DNA of 64,000 nt from Streptomyces lydicus (GTDB lineage Bacteria > Actinomycetota > Actinomycetes > Streptomycetales > Streptomycetaceae), in assembly GCF_000717345.1 (NCBI RefSeq), contig NZ_JNZA01000033.1, positions 1-64,000 of the forward strand. The letters are read 5' to 3'. Position 1 is the first letter of the stretch. The number at the start of each line of letters is the position of its first letter. The translations under genes were made by a program, and so were the position numbers. Positions 61,647 to 64,000 of this stretch are shown here, one piece after another. The notes beneath the pieces are model-generated. The model was given only the letters and a program-made list of their open reading frames with translations, had not been told where the DNA came from and ran no database searches.

Positions 61647-62336
61647 TCAGTGCAGCCCGCACTCGGTCTTGTTGCTCCCGGCCCAGCGGCCGGCCCTGGC
61701 GTCCTCGCCCTCCAGCACCCGCCGGGTGCAGGGCGCGCAGCCGACGGAGGGGTAGCCGTCCATCAGCAGCGGGTTGGTGAGCACGCCGTGCTCGGCGACG
61801 TACGCGTCCACGTCCGCCTGCGTCCAGCGGGCGATCGGGGAGACCTTCACCTTCTGCCGCTTGGTGTCCCAGCCGACGACCGGGGTGTTCGCCCGGGTCG
61901 GCGACTCGTCCCGGCGCAGGCCCGTCGCCCAGGCGTCGTAGCCGGTCAGGCCCTCTTCGAGGGGCTTGACCTTGCGCAGGGCGCAGCACAGGTCGGGGTT
62001 GCGGTCGTGCAGCTTCGGTCCGTACTCGGCGTCCTGCTCGGCCACGCTCTGCCGTGGCGTCAGGGTGATGACGTTGACGTCCATCACCTCGGCCACCGCG
62101 TCCCGCGTCCCGATGGTCTCCGGGAAGTGGTAGCCGGTGTCCAGGAAGACCACGTCCACGCCCGGGAAGGCCCGCGAGGCCAGGTGCGCGACGACGGCGT
62201 CCTCCATCGAGGAGGTGACGCAGAAGCGCGGACCGAAGGTCTCGGCGGCCCAGGTGAGGATCTCCAGGGCGGAGGCGTCCTCCAGGTCGCGTCCCGCCTG
62301 CTCGGCGAGGTGCTGAAGGTCGGTGGTGGTGGTCAC
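61647..62336 (-). CDS. cysH: APS reductase, iron-sulfur type
   Basis: A 229-residue assimilatory reductase that turns APS into sulfite using thioredoxin. Cys117-Cys118 (DLCCALRKV) and Cys200/Cys203 (CAPCTRR) are the 4Fe-4S ligands that mark the APS-specific class. Cys226 in the C-terminal ECGLH is the catalytic thiol. GTG 62336 has GGAGG upstream and overlaps the stop of the zinc-ribbon gene (GTGA). Sulfite goes to NirA, encoded upstream. Confidence 0.96.
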   Translation of the reverse strand: MTTTTDLQHLAEQAGRDLEDASALEILTWAAETFGPRFCVTSSMEDAVVAHLASRAFPGVDVVFLDTGYHFPETIGTRDAVAEVMDVNVITLTPRQSVAEQDAEYGPKLHDRNPDLCCALRKVKPLEEGLTGYDAWATGLRRDESPTRANTPVVGWDTKRQKVKVSPIARWTQADVDAYVAEHGVLTNPLLMDGYPSVGCAPCTRRVLEGEDARAGRWAGSNKTECGLH

Positions 62337-62515
62337 GGGGTACCTCCGTCGGAAGCGGCGGGCCCGGTGGCTCCGGGAGCCAGCAGGCCGAGGAACTTCA
62401 GCCGGAACGCCCGGCTGCAGGACCGGCATTCCCACGCCCCGTGGCCCTCCTCGGAAGGCAGCAGGTCCTCGTCCCCGCAGTACGGGCAGTAGAACGGCGC
62501 GGCGCGTTCGCTCAC
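62333..62515 (-). CDS. Small zinc-ribbon protein between nirA and cysH
   Basis: A 60-residue protein with two Cys pairs (YCPYCGDED and ECRSCSRAF) that can bind one zinc. GTG 62515 overlaps the nirA stop and its stop overlaps the cysH start, both as GTGA, so it is firmly coupled on both sides. A zinc or iron-sulfur helper role for the neighbouring reductases is plausible; none is established that I know of. Confidence 0.85.
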   Translation of the reverse strand: MSERAAPFYCPYCGDEDLLPSEEGHGAWECRSCSRAFRLKFLGLLAPGATGPAASDGGTP

Positions 62516-64000
62516 TTCAGCGCACCCTCTTCCGCGCGGGCGGCCCAGGTGGCGAAGCGCTCGCCGTCCTCGCGCTGCGCCTCGAAGTTGCGCAGCACCC
62601 GCTCGACGTAGTCGGGCAGTTCGTCCGCGGTGACCTTCAGGCCGCGGACCTTGCGGCCGAAGCCGGCCTCCAGGGCCAGTGCGCCGCCCAGGTGGACCTG
62701 GTAGCCCTCGACCTGCTGACCGTCCTTGTCGAGCACCAGCTGGCCCTTGAGGCCGATGTCCGCGACCTGGATGCGGGCGCAGGCGTTGGGGCAGCCGTTG
62801 AGGTTGATGGTGATCGGCTCCTGGAAGTCCGGCATCCGGCGCTCCAGTTCGTCGATGAGGGACGCGCCGCGGCCCTTGGTCTCGACGATCGCGAGCTTGC
62901 AGAACTCGATGCCGGTGCAGGCCATCGTGCCGCGCCGGAACGGCGAGGGGGTGACCTGGAAGTCCAGCGCCTCCAGCCCGGCGACCAGCGAGTCGACCTG
63001 GTCCTCCGCGACGTCGAGGATGATCATCTTCTGCTCGACGGTCGTGCGCAGCCGGTCGGAGCCGTGCGCGCCGGCGAGTTCGGCGACCTTGGTGAGGGTG
63101 GTGCCGTCGACCCGGCCGACGCGCGGGGCGAAGCCCACGTAGAAACGGCCGTCCTGCTGCGGGTGCACGCCGATGTGGTCGCGCCACTTCGAGAGCGGCT
63201 GCGCCGGCGCCGGGCCGTCGACCAGCTTGCGCTCCAGGTACTCGTCCTCCAGCACCTGGCGGAACTTCGCCGGGCCCCAGTCGGCCATCAGGAACTTCAG
63301 CCGGGCGCGGTTGCGCAGCCGGCGGTAGCCGTAGTCACGGAAGATCCCGACCACGCCGGCCCACACATCGGGCACCTCGTCGAGCGGGACCCAGGTGCCC
63401 AGGCGCTGGGCGAGCTTGGGGTTGGTGGACAGGCCGCCGCCGACCCACAGGTCGAAGCCGGGGCCGTGCTCGGGGTGGACGACGCCGACGAACGCCACGT
63501 CGTTGATCTCGTGGACCACGTCCTGCACCGGCGAGCCGGAGATCGCGGTCTTGAACTTGCGCGGCAGGTTGGAGAATTCCTTGCTGCCGATGTAGCGCTC
63601 GTGGATCTCGTCCACGGCCGGGGTGCCGTCGATGATCTCGTCCGCCGCGATGCCGGCCACCGGGGAGCCGATGATCACTCGCGGGCAGTCGCCGCACGCC
63701 TCGGTCGTGGAGAGGCCGACGCCCTCCAGCTTCTCCCAGATGGCGGGGACGTCCTCGATGCGGATCCAGTGCAGCTGGATGTTCTGCCGGTCGGTGATGT
63801 CCGCGGTGCCGCGGGCGTACTGGTCGGAGACCTCGCCGATGGCACGCAGCTGCGCCACGGTCAGCTGCCCGCCGTCGACGCGGACCCGCAGCATGAAGTA
63901 CTTGTCCTCCAGCTCCTCCGGCTCCAGGACCGCGGTCTTGCCGCCGTCGATGCCGGGCTTGCGCTGGGTGTACAGACCCCACCAGCGCATCCGCCCGCGC
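62512..64000 (-). CDS. nirA: Ferredoxin-dependent sulfite/nitrite reductase, N-terminus outside the window
   Basis: The last 496 residues of a siroheme reductase that turns sulfite into sulfide (or nitrite into ammonia) with ferredoxin. The Fe4S4-siroheme ligands are CTGIEFC and NGCPNAC. YTQRKPG and TEACGDCPR carry the Tyr and Cys that are cross-linked in the Mycobacterium tuberculosis SirA/NirA enzyme. The frame runs off the window, and about 70 N-terminal residues are missing compared with family length. The internal ATG near 63990 is not the start. It heads the sulfur operon. Confidence 0.95.
   Translation of the reverse strand, partial: RGRMRWWGLYTQRKPGIDGGKTAVLEPEELEDKYFMLRVRVDGGQLTVAQLRAIGEVSDQYARGTADITDRQNIQLHWIRIEDVPAIWEKLEGVGLSTTEACGDCPRVIIGSPVAGIAADEIIDGTPAVDEIHERYIGSKEFSNLPRKFKTAISGSPVQDVVHEINDVAFVGVVHPEHGPGFDLWVGGGLSTNPKLAQRLGTWVPLDEVPDVWAGVVGIFRDYGYRRLRNRARLKFLMADWGPAKFRQVLEDEYLERKLVDGPAPAQPLSKWRDHIGVHPQQDGRFYVGFAPRVGRVDGTTLTKVAELAGAHGSDRLRTTVEQKMIILDVAEDQVDSLVAGLEALDFQVTPSPFRRGTMACTGIEFCKLAIVETKGRGASLIDELERRMPDFQEPITINLNGCPNACARIQVADIGLKGQLVLDKDGQQVEGYQVHLGGALALEAGFGRKVRGLKVTADELPDYVERVLRNFEAQREDGERFATWAARAEEGALK

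Overview
This window looks like a piece of a Streptomyces (or very closely related actinomycete) chromosome. The base composition is very GC-rich, third codon positions are almost always G or C, GTG starts are common, and gene ends often overlap by 4 bp. The gene set also fits: glgX-treY-treZ, an SAV2148-type HEPN protein, an AfsR-type regulator, a sugar ABC importer without its own ATPase, and a nirA-cysHCDN-ssu operon. No tRNA, rRNA, CRISPR array, insertion sequence or prophage was seen. Bases 1-64 are not genomic: they are an Illumina Nextera i5 adapter, so this is the raw end of a draft contig and real sequence starts at base 65.

Layout. 65-6360: a truncated zinc-ribbon gene, a Tat-exported PhoX-like protein, a TetR regulator divergent from a TIM-barrel glycosidase-like protein, ZapE-like ATPase, a RibD-type reductase and a conserved small protein. 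6373-10201: a MacB-type ABC exporter divergent from a NarL-type two-component pair, with a perfect inverted repeat between them. 10327-12862: murC, msrB and a 4'-phosphopantetheinyl transferase overlapping a metallophosphoesterase. 13869-18770: PucR and TetR regulators, a CocE-type hydrolase and a DJ-1/PfpI protein.

18800-30631: the glycogen-to-trehalose genes treZ, treY and glgX, with an FHA protein, an OtrA-like ribosomal protection GTPase, a dihydrolipoamide dehydrogenase and a LysR regulator between treZ and treY. 30873-33084: two secreted proteins that together look like a copper amine oxidase split into an N-terminal and a catalytic half; the cofactor motif is altered. 33186-39702: an HEPN/DUF5919 protein, a large AfsR-type regulator, an SDR, and a DnaQ-like exonuclease preceded by a 35-codon coupled ORF.

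39816-49295: a kinase-like phosphotransferase, a three-gene sugar importer, a secreted subtilase, a TetR-MFS efflux pair with two palindromic operators, and a family 2 glycosyltransferase. 49504-54836: PadR plus a flavin monooxygenase, then a LacI repressor divergent from an alpha-glucosidase, with two LacI-type operators and a recognisable promoter between them. 54894-64000: one long minus-strand sulfur operon. It runs nirA (cut by the window end), a zinc-ribbon protein, cysH, cysC, cysD, cysN, a possible 33-codon ORF, sulfonate importer genes, and a CbiX-type chelatase that can supply the siroheme needed by NirA.

The most unusual observations are the split amine oxidase with Trp-Tyr-Glu in place of Asn-Tyr-Asp/Glu, the two short coupled ORFs (38879 and 58797), and several unusually clean operator palindromes.
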